DNA from: Oscillospiraceae bacterium
GTDB lineage: Bacteria; Bacillota; Clostridia; Oscillospirales; Ruminococcaceae
Length of the DNA stretch: 64,000 nucleotides
Assembly: GCA_009784825.1 (NCBI GenBank)
Contig: WQXO01000001.1
Span: 215,506 to 279,505, forward strand
Reading direction: 5' to 3'
Shown here: positions 36,263 through 45,134 of the stretch, piece by piece
Numbering within the stretch: position 1 is the stretch's first letter
How the letters are laid out: each line of letters starts with the position of its first letter
The notes under the pieces: model-generated
The model's database searches: none
Seen by the model: only the letters and a program-made list of their open reading frames with translations
What the model was told of the DNA's origin: nothing
Translations under genes and position numbers: made by a program

Positions 36263-36997
36263 ATGGCACGAGCCTCAACCATTCAGCATACTCTTGATTT
36301 GGCTCTTCGGCTGATAGACACCACAGTCGGCAGAACAATTTCTGATGATGTAAGGGTGAAAATAAACGGGAGAGTATATCTGCCCAAGCGGTTTCCGGAC
36401 GGAGATATATTATTCATAGGAACGGGCAGAACCGACTTTGAATTAACCGTTTCGGCACGAGGGTATGAGGAAAAAGTAATCAACGTGAAGTATGACGAAT
36501 TAGAAGAGGATATGCCGTATATCGAAACGCACATGATTCCAAGCGAGCGGTATTTGCCGGGTATACCGTGCTTCACGCTTAAGGGTGAGTTAAAGGGTAT
36601 AACCGAGCTTGACGCAGTTAAGGTAATCCAGCACCCGTGTTATATAAAAGAGTTTGACCAGCGTAAACGGTTGATTACTATGTTTAACCCGTATAACCTG
36701 CCCTTCAACCGAATGTACTACGCAACTGCCAAGGTCGATGACGGCGTGTATGAGCCGTTTATCATAATAAAACAAACTGCCGACAATGTTTATAAAATCG
36801 CAAAAGCATTTGAAAAAGCGTTTGAACAGGTTCCGGTTGCCCCCCGAGTTATGGGGAAAGCACAAGACGGTGAATATCTCCTTCGGGTGAGGGACGATTC
36901 GGAAAACGCCGAATGGATTATCCGTTATGTGACGGCGAAGGGTGAGTTTTTCAAGACAGTCGATTTTAACAGTGACGAACAGGTTGTTCTTAAGTAG
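36263..36997 (+). CDS. CIS-associated protein, unknown
   Basis: Tightly spaced between cap and sheath genes; beta-rich N-terminal half (GRVYLPKRFPDGDILFIGTGRTDFELTVSARGYEEK). Confidence 0.6.
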   Translation: MARASTIQHTLDLALRLIDTTVGRTISDDVRVKINGRVYLPKRFPDGDILFIGTGRTDFELTVSARGYEEKVINVKYDELEEDMPYIETHMIPSERYLPGIPCFTLKGELKGITELDAVKVIQHPCYIKEFDQRKRLITMFNPYNLPFNRMYYATAKVDDGVYEPFIIIKQTADNVYKIAKAFEKAFEQVPVAPRVMGKAQDGEYLLRVRDDSENAEWIIRYVTAKGEFFKTVDFNSDEQVVLK

Positions 36998-37069
36998 TCG
37001 GGGATTACTGAATGAAAAAGCAAGTAAAGGAGGGGGTACCCATTAAGATATACAGGTGCAGAAGCCCAT

Positions 37070-37120
37070 CATAACAATTAATAATTAACAGTTAATAATT
37101 AATAATGATTGATAATTATT
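37070..37120. repeat. AT-rich intergenic TTAATAATTAAT repeat
   Basis: AACAATTAATAATTAACAGTTAATAATTAATAATGATTGATAATTATTG. Confidence 0.5.
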
Positions 37121-37201
37121 GAATTGATTGGCTATTAAGATTATCCAAAGTTAAAAAAGCAACAAAAATAAATTTACTAACCGAAAGGAGTAAAAACAAA
37201 A

Positions 37202-38893
37202 ATGGCTGAATATTTATCACCGGGCGTTTATATCGAGGAATATGATTCTTCGCCGCGCTCAATCGAGGGAGCGGGAACCAGCACCGCAGGCTTTATCGGT
37301 TTCACCGAAAAGGGCCCGACCACCGGAGCACCCGTTCTTGTCACAAACTTTGCCGATTATCAAAGGAAATTCGGCGGCTTTTTAAGCGAGTATACCCACG
37401 GCAAATATCGCTTCCTGCCTTATTGTGTGGAGCAGTTTTTCGCAAACGGCGGAACACGCTGCTTCATCAGCAGGGTTATCCCGTCCAACGCAAAAAGTGC
37501 ATCCTCTAAACAGGGCAACCTTTCCGTTCGTGCGGCAAACGAGGGCAAATGGGGCAACAAGATTACCTTATCCTTTGTTTCCTCCAACAAACGCAAAATG
37601 CAGTTAATTTCGGAAGAGGGCGACAGAGTCTTTATCGCAAAATCCGTTGCAGGATTTGCAGAGGGTGATGTAGTCGAGTTTGCAGGCGAGTTCAACCGCA
37701 TAGCTGCAATTTTAGACAATCTTATCACCTTTGAAAAAGCGTTCAGTGTCAGTCCTGTTGATGATGCGATTGCTCCTAAGCTTTTCGTGTATTCCTCGGA
37801 AATGGACATTATTGTTCGCAGTGAGGATGCGGCAGAGGTTTACAACGATGTTAACTTAAACGTGACCTCCAGCAACTATATCACTAAACGCATGGGTGCA
37901 AGTGATATTGTTTCCGTAACCGCTAAGGATTCCGGCGAGCTTGACAATCCTGTGGCTGTGATATTCGGTGCGGGACAGGTGAAGGGCGTTATGTCGTTTG
38001 CAGGCGGCTCTGACGGAAACGCAGAATCGGCTGATGCGGGAACCTTCATCGGCGTCGACAACGGTCCCGGAAAAAGAACCGGTATCGAAGCGTTCCAGGA
38101 GAACAATGTTGTCAGCATTATAGCAGTGCCGGGTGTTACCATTCCCGAGGTTGTTGTTTCATTGGTGGCACACTGCGAACGTGAAAAGTCACGCTTTGCT
38201 GTTATTGATGTTCCCGTGGAATTAACCAAAACCGACGATATTATCGAATATCGCAACATGATTGATTCTACTTATGCGGCAATGTATCATCCGTGGGTTC
38301 AAGTGTTCGACCGCATTTCAAAGAAACCGATATTTATTCCTCCCAGCGGAAGCGTTACCGGTGTATACTCAAGAACCGATGTTACACGTGGTGTTCACAA
38401 GGCTCCCGCTAACGAAACTGTGGCTTGTACCGGTTTATCAATCAACTATACAACAGGCGAGCAAGACATCTTAAATCCTGTAGGTGTTAACCTTATTCGT
38501 GCACTTCCGGGTCAAGGAATTCGTGTTTGGGGTGCTCGCACCGCAAGCTCTGACTCCAACTTTAAGTATGTTAACGTACGCAGACTGTTCATCTTCATTG
38601 AAGAATCCATCAAGAACAATACTAACTGGGTGGTCTTCGAGCCGAACAATTCATCGCTGTGGGCAAGGGTTCAGATGACAATTTCGTCATTCTTAGACAC
38701 CTGCTTCCGCATGGGAATGTTCTCGGGTGAAACACCTGCACAGGGTTTCTTTGTAGACATCGGGCCGTCAACCATGAGCCAGGACGATATTATGAACGGC
38801 AGACTTATTTGTAACATCGGTATTGCTCCCGTTCGTCCCGCAGAATTCGTAATCTTCCGCCTCACTCAGTTTACATCTGAAGCGGGAGGATGA
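37202..38893 (+). CDS. Contractile tail sheath protein
   Basis: MAEYLSPGVYIEEYDSSPRSIEGAGTSTAGFIGFTEKGP...FFANGGTRCFISRV...GIRVWGARTAS...YVNVRRLFIFIEESIKNNTNWVVFEPN. Confidence 0.98.
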   Translation: MAEYLSPGVYIEEYDSSPRSIEGAGTSTAGFIGFTEKGPTTGAPVLVTNFADYQRKFGGFLSEYTHGKYRFLPYCVEQFFANGGTRCFISRVIPSNAKSASSKQGNLSVRAANEGKWGNKITLSFVSSNKRKMQLISEEGDRVFIAKSVAGFAEGDVVEFAGEFNRIAAILDNLITFEKAFSVSPVDDAIAPKLFVYSSEMDIIVRSEDAAEVYNDVNLNVTSSNYITKRMGASDIVSVTAKDSGELDNPVAVIFGAGQVKGVMSFAGGSDGNAESADAGTFIGVDNGPGKRTGIEAFQENNVVSIIAVPGVTIPEVVVSLVAHCEREKSRFAVIDVPVELTKTDDIIEYRNMIDSTYAAMYHPWVQVFDRISKKPIFIPPSGSVTGVYSRTDVTRGVHKAPANETVACTGLSINYTTGEQDILNPVGVNLIRALPGQGIRVWGARTASSDSNFKYVNVRRLFIFIEESIKNNTNWVVFEPNNSSLWARVQMTISSFLDTCFRMGMFSGETPAQGFFVDIGPSTMSQDDIMNGRLICNIGIAPVRPAEFVIFRLTQFTSEAGG

Positions 38894-38940
38894 TGAACAA
38901 TTGACAATTGACAATGTACAATTGACAATTATTTTCAATC
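38893..38940. repeat. Short ACAATTG-type direct repeats between sheath and tube genes
   Basis: AACAATTGACAATTGACAATGTACAATTGACAATTATT. Confidence 0.6.
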
Positions 38941-38977
38941 AATAATTTTTCAATAACAGTAAAGGAGTATATTTAAC

Positions 38978-39517
38978 ATGGCAAAAACTTATTATCCGTT
39001 GACTAAAATGAACTTCTTGGTTACGTTGGCGGGAGAATACGACGGAGCATCTGCTGCTTTTTCGGAAGTAACCGGAATTGACGCAACCGTAGAAGTCATT
39101 GAGTTCAGACAGGGCAACTCTGCCAGCTTGGCACCGGTTAAAATTCCCGGATTGGTAAAACACGGCAACCTTACATTAAAATATGGTTTGACCAAGGGTT
39201 CGGAATTTAAAGACTGGATTATCAATTGCACAAGTGAGAGAAGACCGGAAATCGACAGACAGATGATGACCATCGAGTTGATTGACGTTTCCGGCGATGC
39301 TCCCCAAACGCTTGTAACCGAAACCCAAGCCTCCAACGTGATTTGGACGTTTTCAAATGCGTGGGTTACAAAGTATTCCGGTCCGGATTTAAATGCTACG
39401 ACAAGTGAGGTTGCAATCGAAACGGTTGAAATCGCTTATGAAGAGCTGCTTATCACTAACGTAGGCACACACAATGGTGCTGATTCCGTTGAAGCCTTAA
39501 CAGGCGGCGGTGCATAA
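38978..39517 (+). CDS. Tail tube protein (T4 gp19-like)
   Basis: YYPLTKMNFLVTLAGEYDGASAAFSEVTGIDATVEVIEFRQGNS...KIPGLVKHGNLTLKYGLTKGSEFKDWI. Confidence 0.95.
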   Translation: MAKTYYPLTKMNFLVTLAGEYDGASAAFSEVTGIDATVEVIEFRQGNSASLAPVKIPGLVKHGNLTLKYGLTKGSEFKDWIINCTSERRPEIDRQMMTIELIDVSGDAPQTLVTETQASNVIWTFSNAWVTKYSGPDLNATTSEVAIETVEIAYEELLITNVGTHNGADSVEALTGGGA

Positions 39518-39534
39518 TTAAACTGAAATGTTTC

Positions 39535-39562
39535 TGTGGGGCGGTTTAACCGCCGCCTCACA
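39535..39562 (+). terminator. Stable hairpin downstream of tube gene (attenuator/processing or partial terminator)
   Basis: TGTGGGGCGGTTTAACCGCCGCCTCACA hairpin, then ATGAAATGTTTTC. Confidence 0.45.
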
Positions 39563-39589
39563 TGAAATGTTTTCAAAAAGGGGTAGAAA

Positions 39590-39952
39590 ATGCAAACTGT
39601 TTATGAATTTGAGCTTCCGAGGGGATATGTCGATGGCACCGGAAATGTATTAAAACGCGGAAAAATGCGGTTAGCGACTGCGGGTGACGAGATAAACGCA
39701 ACCAAAGACCCTCGTGTTTCGGGGAATCCGTCGTATCTTACGATTGTGATATTATCAAGAGTTATTACCGAGATTGAGGGATTGCCGTCGGTGGTTCCCG
39801 CAATCATCGAAAAATTATTCACTGCTGATTTGGCGTTTTTACAGGATATGTATCAACGCATTAATAATATTGACCCGCCTGTGATTTCGGCGGTTTGTCC
39901 CGATTGCGGACACGTTCATGAGGTAGCTGTAAATTTTACCGGAGAGGGATAA
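39590..39952 (+). CDS. Tail assembly chaperone-like small protein (zero-frame product)
   Basis: 120 aa; position immediately after the tube; C-terminal CPDCGHVHEVAVNF zinc-ribbon-like motif common in eCIS loci. Confidence 0.75.
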   Translation: MQTVYEFELPRGYVDGTGNVLKRGKMRLATAGDEINATKDPRVSGNPSYLTIVILSRVITEIEGLPSVVPAIIEKLFTADLAFLQDMYQRINNIDPPVISAVCPDCGHVHEVAVNFTGEG

Positions 39953-39963
39953 CGCTTTATCCC
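39931..39963 (+). promoter_or_regulatory. Putative -1 programmed ribosomal frameshift signal
   Basis: In-frame slippery heptamer A AAT TTT (39931-39937), spacer ACCGGAGA (8 nt), hairpin GGGATAA-CGCT-TTATCCC (39946-39963). Confidence 0.7.
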
Positions 39964-40149
39964 GAGGAAGAATTGTTCCGTGAAATGTCGTTCATCTCCT
40001 ATTATTTCCACTGGAGCTCTGAGGAGGTTCTGGCACTCGAGCATAGTGTGCGGCGGCGTTGGTGTACGGAGATTTCCTCGATTAATGCGTCATTAGTCCC
40101 TCAAGACAGCAAAAACCGAAAAGAAAAGAGCCTCTTTGATATGAGGTAA
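39937..40149 (+). CDS. DUF6760-like ORF in the -1 frame; probable frameshift extension of 39590..39952
   Basis: YRRGITLYPEEELFREMSFISYYFHWSSEEVLALEHSVRRRWCTEISSINASLVPQDSKNRKEKSLFDMR*; open from 39922 with no ATG/GTG/TTG before the conserved LYPEEEL start. Confidence 0.7.
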   Translation, partial: YRRGITLYPEEELFREMSFISYYFHWSSEEVLALEHSVRRRWCTEISSINASLVPQDSKNRKEKSLFDMR

Positions 40150-40164
40150 GGCAGGTGCAGATTT

Positions 40165-41034
40165 ATGGCGAATGTATTTCAAGACAACTTTTTTTTGATG
40201 AATAAGGGTCATAACGTCACGCCGCAGTTTAACTTTTTGCTGCGTGTGGAGATGTTGTTTGACCTGCCCTGCAAAAGCGTTAAAGCCTTCACCAAGGAAA
40301 ACGAATATGAGTATATTCAAGAGGGCGGGCTTAACGATTATGTGCATATGCGTCGCAAGCCGATAAGTAAGCCGTTCACCTTTGAGGTGGAAAGGTATGT
40401 TGGGGTTGACCATTTAGACCCCATTCCCAATGGTGCGGAATTAGCACTGCCGGTGCTGTTAATCGTCAGCAGGGTTGCCCATTATGCACACACTCCCGAG
40501 GTGTGGGCGAGAACCTATGCTTTTACGGGGTGTACGGTTATGAAAAAGCAGTATGGCGAGCTGAACGCTGAGCATTCCGGATTGTTGACCGAGACCACGA
40601 CGATAGCTTTTCGTGAAATGCTGTGCCTGGATATTCCGTGGACGGGGGCGGTTTCACAAAAAGGTTGGTTCGACAATAAAAAGCCTGATGCACCCTCTAA
40701 GCCCGAAAAAGAAAAAACCGAAAAAGAAAAGAGTTTAGAAAAAGAAATCAAGGACTTGAAAAATGAAAAAGCCGAGCTTGAGAACAAACGTGCTGAGCAG
40801 GAAAAAGAGTTGAAGGATTTAAATAAAGAAAAAAGCAATCTGGATTTTAAGTTAGAGAAAAACGAAATTACACAAGAGGAATATAATACCCAAAAGGCTG
40901 TGGTTGACGCTAAAATTCAAGCAACCAAGAACAATTATACAAGCACCGGCGACAAATTGAAGGAAGTCAACGGGGCAATAAAAGATAAGGAAAAAGAGTT
41001 GGTAGACCATAAGATTGAGATGGGCAGTATATAA
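40165..41034 (+). CDS. Second phage-tail tube-like protein with C-terminal coiled-coil extension
   Basis: NFLLRVEMLFDLPCKSVKAFTKENEYEYIQEGGLNDYVHMRRKPISKPFTFEVERYVG; then about 115 aa of K/E-rich coiled coil. Confidence 0.75.
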   Translation: MANVFQDNFFLMNKGHNVTPQFNFLLRVEMLFDLPCKSVKAFTKENEYEYIQEGGLNDYVHMRRKPISKPFTFEVERYVGVDHLDPIPNGAELALPVLLIVSRVAHYAHTPEVWARTYAFTGCTVMKKQYGELNAEHSGLLTETTTIAFREMLCLDIPWTGAVSQKGWFDNKKPDAPSKPEKEKTEKEKSLEKEIKDLKNEKAELENKRAEQEKELKDLNKEKSNLDFKLEKNEITQEEYNTQKAVVDAKIQATKNNYTSTGDKLKEVNGAIKDKEKELVDHKIEMGSI

Positions 41035-41068
41035 CCGATTTTGAAATCCTTTTAAATGGGAGCCGCAA

Positions 41069-43549
41069 ATGCTGACGATGAGCCAACCGATAAAACTGAA
41101 TACCTTACGCCGGATAACTAAGGCAGCTCCGGACGGTGAAAGCTGTTCGTTCAGCCAGCGGATTATGCAGAATTATGCGTTAATTGACATGCGGTTTTCT
41201 GCGGAGGACTTGTTCTTCCTCGTTAACACTCCTCCCGATATTCCGGAATTTGCCAACCCCATGACCTCGCTTATATTTGAGGAAAACATCAACGCTTCGA
41301 GAGATTTCTCGCTTAATATATTAAACAATGTTGTAAATCGTATTTTATTATCCGGCGATAACAAAATGACCTATCAAGACGAGGTGTATATTTCCTCGGT
41401 GCTTAATAAATTGGGGATAACCGACACATCGTTTTTTATGCGGCAGGTTAATCAATTGCGTAATGACAATGTGCAAACATATAACCTTTTGAAGTTATAT
41501 CAAGAAAACCTGCCTATGTTAAAGCAAATGCTTAAATCATCGGAAGAAACAAAAGACGGCGAAGCTGTCGAAAAGCATTATGAAGAAACTGCAAGTCAGC
41601 TTCGTTACACGCTGCATAACGAAATTTTCAAACGATTGCAAACGGCAGAAATCACTAACATTATGCAAAACCATATTAATAATACATCCGAGCATGACAC
41701 CTATATTTCTCCCGCACAGCTCCACACAGCGGAACACCGCAGAATAAGCAACCAGCTTTTACTTTCTGAATTGAGGCAGAGCTTTTCTGAAACGGATTAT
41801 TCCGAGCTACAGCATATCCATATTAACGCATACGAATCGGGCGAGGACCTGCCGCCTGTCCAAACCGAGCGGGAGGTTGTTGAGAGAAGCACTGCGGGTG
41901 TGTTGTTGAACATTATTGATAATGCAGTGATAACACAGATGCAAAGCGTTCATAAAAATCAAGCGAATTGGTTCGATATTACCGAGGCGGTTTATTCCTC
42001 GGCGGCACAGTCCTTGGAAAGGTTTCAGACGTTCCACACCTATAAAACGGCGTTCAGCGTTTCCGATAAAGCGGTCGATACAATTATAAAAGATTTGTCG
42101 AAAAAAGAGGAAGTAATCCTTTCAAAAATCGTATATGGCGAGCATGAGCCGGCTTGGGCTGTTCCCGCTGAAATTCAATTGTTGACCGAGCAGGTTGAGC
42201 ATTATGAAAGCCAAACCGAGATTAATCAAACACAGCTGAACAGCGAGTATGTCAAGTTAATCCGTGATATAAATCGTGAGCGGATTGAAACGCAAACCTT
42301 AAACAGTAAAGAGGCGAAATCGGTTGAACAGGTTATTCAAAACCGTCAAACGGTTGTTGAAAAACTCGAGCGGGAATTATCAACCGTGAAAGAACAATTA
42401 ACGCAAGCACAACCGCAGTCGGTTAAAGATATAACCATTAAACATTCACAACTTGTTAATGCGATTAAAAGTGAGCAGAATTTAATAACAGCGATTAAGT
42501 CCGTCAGTGTTGAGGATGTTGAAAACATTAACAAACAAAGCACGAATGTTCATCAAATAATCAGCACCTCCGCAAGGCAAATCGAGCGGCAGTTAATCCA
42601 AAACGAGATTAATAATATTGCGAATATTATGCAAAGTGAGGGTGATTATTCGGCTGATATTACGCATTTGCAAAGCGATTATGACATTGATGAAAGTGTT
42701 ATAGAGGAGCAGAATTATTTGCAAACCGAAGCGGCGATAAAAACGCAGTTAGACGAATATGACAAGCAAAACCGTCAAGCGGCGGCGGCTTTAATGCAAG
42801 CGATTGACACTCATTCCCGCCCGGAAAGTAACAAACCCGACCCCGAAAAGGTAATGCGTGATTCGCTGAGGGCTTTGGAAAATCCTGAGCAGGTGTTCAG
42901 TGAAATATTCAATGAGGGGGCAACTCTTGAGCATAAGCCCGTGCTTCTTCCCGAGGAAGAAATGGCACTCTCGGTCGCAGACGAAACCTCCCGCAGGATT
43001 TTCGAGGAAATTGTAAAAAGCAGACAGAGCGGGGTTGTTAATACCGAGCTGAATATAGAAAAGCAGATTCAAACATTTAACAATGAGATAACACAGTTAA
43101 GGCAGTCGGAAATAACCGAGCTGACACATCTCGAACAGTTAACTGAAGAAACGCAGACGGTTATTAATGAGATTGGAAAAATCGCAGCACCGCAGCTTCT
43201 GTCACAGCGGGAGCAGTCGATTAGGCAAAGGCAAGGCGTGTTCACTGAACCTGTCAAGACGGTTCATAAAATTAACGAGCAGTTTTCTTTCCCTGATGAG
43301 GTTATAGAAAAGCTGTCACAGCAAACTCAGGAAAAGCACGAGAGAATTAATGTCGAAACAGGTGTACACAAGTCATACACCGAAAACGAGATTAACAACA
43401 TTATAAAAGAGCATACAGCGAAAAGCACCGAGGATATTACAGAATTAGTAAACAGCACAATATCCAAACAATTAGGGACAATTTCAGAAAAGGTATACAC
43501 CTCAATGGAACGCAAGCTCACTCTTGAGCGTGCGAGAAGAGGCAAGTAA
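41069..43549 (+). CDS. Large coiled-coil, Q/N/E-rich structural protein; tape-measure candidate
   Basis: 826 aa, almost entirely predicted helical by eye; sits between tube-like and adaptor/baseplate genes. Confidence 0.45.
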   Translation: MLTMSQPIKLNTLRRITKAAPDGESCSFSQRIMQNYALIDMRFSAEDLFFLVNTPPDIPEFANPMTSLIFEENINASRDFSLNILNNVVNRILLSGDNKMTYQDEVYISSVLNKLGITDTSFFMRQVNQLRNDNVQTYNLLKLYQENLPMLKQMLKSSEETKDGEAVEKHYEETASQLRYTLHNEIFKRLQTAEITNIMQNHINNTSEHDTYISPAQLHTAEHRRISNQLLLSELRQSFSETDYSELQHIHINAYESGEDLPPVQTEREVVERSTAGVLLNIIDNAVITQMQSVHKNQANWFDITEAVYSSAAQSLERFQTFHTYKTAFSVSDKAVDTIIKDLSKKEEVILSKIVYGEHEPAWAVPAEIQLLTEQVEHYESQTEINQTQLNSEYVKLIRDINRERIETQTLNSKEAKSVEQVIQNRQTVVEKLERELSTVKEQLTQAQPQSVKDITIKHSQLVNAIKSEQNLITAIKSVSVEDVENINKQSTNVHQIISTSARQIERQLIQNEINNIANIMQSEGDYSADITHLQSDYDIDESVIEEQNYLQTEAAIKTQLDEYDKQNRQAAAALMQAIDTHSRPESNKPDPEKVMRDSLRALENPEQVFSEIFNEGATLEHKPVLLPEEEMALSVADETSRRIFEEIVKSRQSGVVNTELNIEKQIQTFNNEITQLRQSEITELTHLEQLTEETQTVINEIGKIAAPQLLSQREQSIRQRQGVFTEPVKTVHKINEQFSFPDEVIEKLSQQTQEKHERINVETGVHKSYTENEINNIIKEHTAKSTEDITELVNSTISKQLGTISEKVYTSMERKLTLERARRGK

Positions 43550-43569
43550 GCAAGAAAGGCGGCAGGGTA

Positions 43570-44349
43570 ATGGCTTTTGATAAAATTGACGGTTCGTCTG
43601 TAAAACGTGCGTTACTCGGCACAAGTGAGACTGCCATCATATATGTTCGTGATATGCGGAAAAAAGCAGAGGAAGTGAACCTTGGTGAACCCAAGACAAC
43701 GGTTCCTGCACTGCAGGTTCAAGCACCTCTTGAGGGTGCTGCAGCACCGACAACAGCGTTAAAGGATATGATACGGCGTTCCTATCGGGTTCAGTTTAAC
43801 CCGAGAGAATTAGTCATAACCGGTTCACAGGGGATAACACAATTAGCAGATTTAAGTCAGGTTAAGAAAAAGCCGTCGGGGGATTTCATGCATGAGCCGC
43901 CGAAAATAACTATGTCGGTTAATTTAATATTTGACCAAGTTAACTTATTTGATTCCTTTATGTGTGAGAGGCTGACACCCGGAGCCGCCGCTATGATGAC
44001 AAACGTGGCAACGGGAATAGCCAAGGCGGCGGGAACGGTTTGGTCGGTTCAACCGGTGGTGGAGGGGTTCATCGCCGCTTTGAGAAACCCCAACACCAGA
44101 AGAATTCTGTTTCATTGGGGAGAGTTTGAGTTTTACGGTGACTTGACCGAGCTTTCAGCGGAATATGTCATGTTTTCGTTGGAGGGACACCCTGTCCGTG
44201 CAAAGGTGAGAATGAGAGTTGTTAATGTGGAAACTGCCTCTGAAAAATGGGATAATGATTTCAAGGAAGCGTTTAAGGGTGATTCGAGCAACTTAGTGAC
44301 AACGGGGCAAGGCTTAAGCAATATTGTAAACATGGGTGCGATTTTTTAA
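43570..44349 (+). CDS. CIS_tube-family adaptor protein
   Basis: YRVQFNPRELVITGSQG...PPKITMSVNLIFDQVNLFDSFM...GEFEFYGDLTELSAEYVMFSLEGHPVRAKVRMRV. Confidence 0.85.
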   Translation: MAFDKIDGSSVKRALLGTSETAIIYVRDMRKKAEEVNLGEPKTTVPALQVQAPLEGAAAPTTALKDMIRRSYRVQFNPRELVITGSQGITQLADLSQVKKKPSGDFMHEPPKITMSVNLIFDQVNLFDSFMCERLTPGAAAMMTNVATGIAKAAGTVWSVQPVVEGFIAALRNPNTRRILFHWGEFEFYGDLTELSAEYVMFSLEGHPVRAKVRMRVVNVETASEKWDNDFKEAFKGDSSNLVTTGQGLSNIVNMGAIF

Positions 44350-44363
44350 CATAGAGGTGTATT

Positions 44364-45125
44364 ATGGGTTTAGCGGGTGAAATCGGTAAGGGTATATTAG
44401 GCTCAAACAATAAAGCCAAGATTATCGTCTATAAAACAAAAGATGACAGAGCTTCCACTGATAAGGAAGCCGAGTTTGTCGCCGGAAAACTCTTGGGAGT
44501 ATCCGTTCCGTCGGTGGGAGGAATAGGGGATAAGAACTATCATGTTATGACGGTTCAGTTTAACCCGTCGACTGTTCGCTTTGAAGCAAGCACCGGCACG
44601 GTGCGCGCTAAGGACCTTGAGGACAGCTTTGACAATGCGATTATAAATCAGCAGGAAAGGAAAGCCTCGGTAGTTATGTCGGTGGATTTAATATTCGATG
44701 CCGTCAGCAATAAAGATGCATTCCACGGGGATAAGTTCAGGCTTTCCCCAACTGATATAGCGGGCAGTGTCGGTACAATTGCAAAGAACCTCGGCGGCGG
44801 CTACAGCGTTCAAAAACAAACCAACGGTTTCATTGGGGCGATGATGCACGAGAGTACACGGGTCATCACGTTTGTGTGGGCGAAAATGCTTTTCACGGGT
44901 GCTTTGAAGCAGGTTCAAGCCAAGTATACCATGTTTTCGCCATCGGGCAGACCCATTCGCAGCACGGTGACAATGCAGCTTCAACAAATGATTGATATAA
45001 AAGATGTTTCTTATTGGGACAATGCTTTCTCTGATTTCTTCGGCAAGCCGGGTATTAAAACAGATATGATTGAGGGGAAGAGCCAGCTTGAATCAATGAA
45101 AAGGTTTCTTAACATCGGTTTTTAG
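44364..45125 (+). CDS. CIS_tube-family adaptor protein (paralog)
   Basis: MTVQFNPSTVRFEASTG...ASVVMSVDLIFDAVSNKDAF...AKMLFTGALKQVQAKYTMFSPSGRPIRSTVTMQL. Confidence 0.85.
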   Translation: MGLAGEIGKGILGSNNKAKIIVYKTKDDRASTDKEAEFVAGKLLGVSVPSVGGIGDKNYHVMTVQFNPSTVRFEASTGTVRAKDLEDSFDNAIINQQERKASVVMSVDLIFDAVSNKDAFHGDKFRLSPTDIAGSVGTIAKNLGGGYSVQKQTNGFIGAMMHESTRVITFVWAKMLFTGALKQVQAKYTMFSPSGRPIRSTVTMQLQQMIDIKDVSYWDNAFSDFFGKPGIKTDMIEGKSQLESMKRFLNIGF

Positions 45126-45134
45126 GAGAATGAT

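Noticed and set aside
39991-40149. Independent translation of the DUF6760-like ORF from the internal ATG at 39991 or TTG at 39976
   Set aside because: Either start would remove part of the conserved LYPEEEL(F/Y)RE N-terminus and neither has well-spaced RBS support; a frameshift fusion explains the layout better, though reinitiation is not excluded
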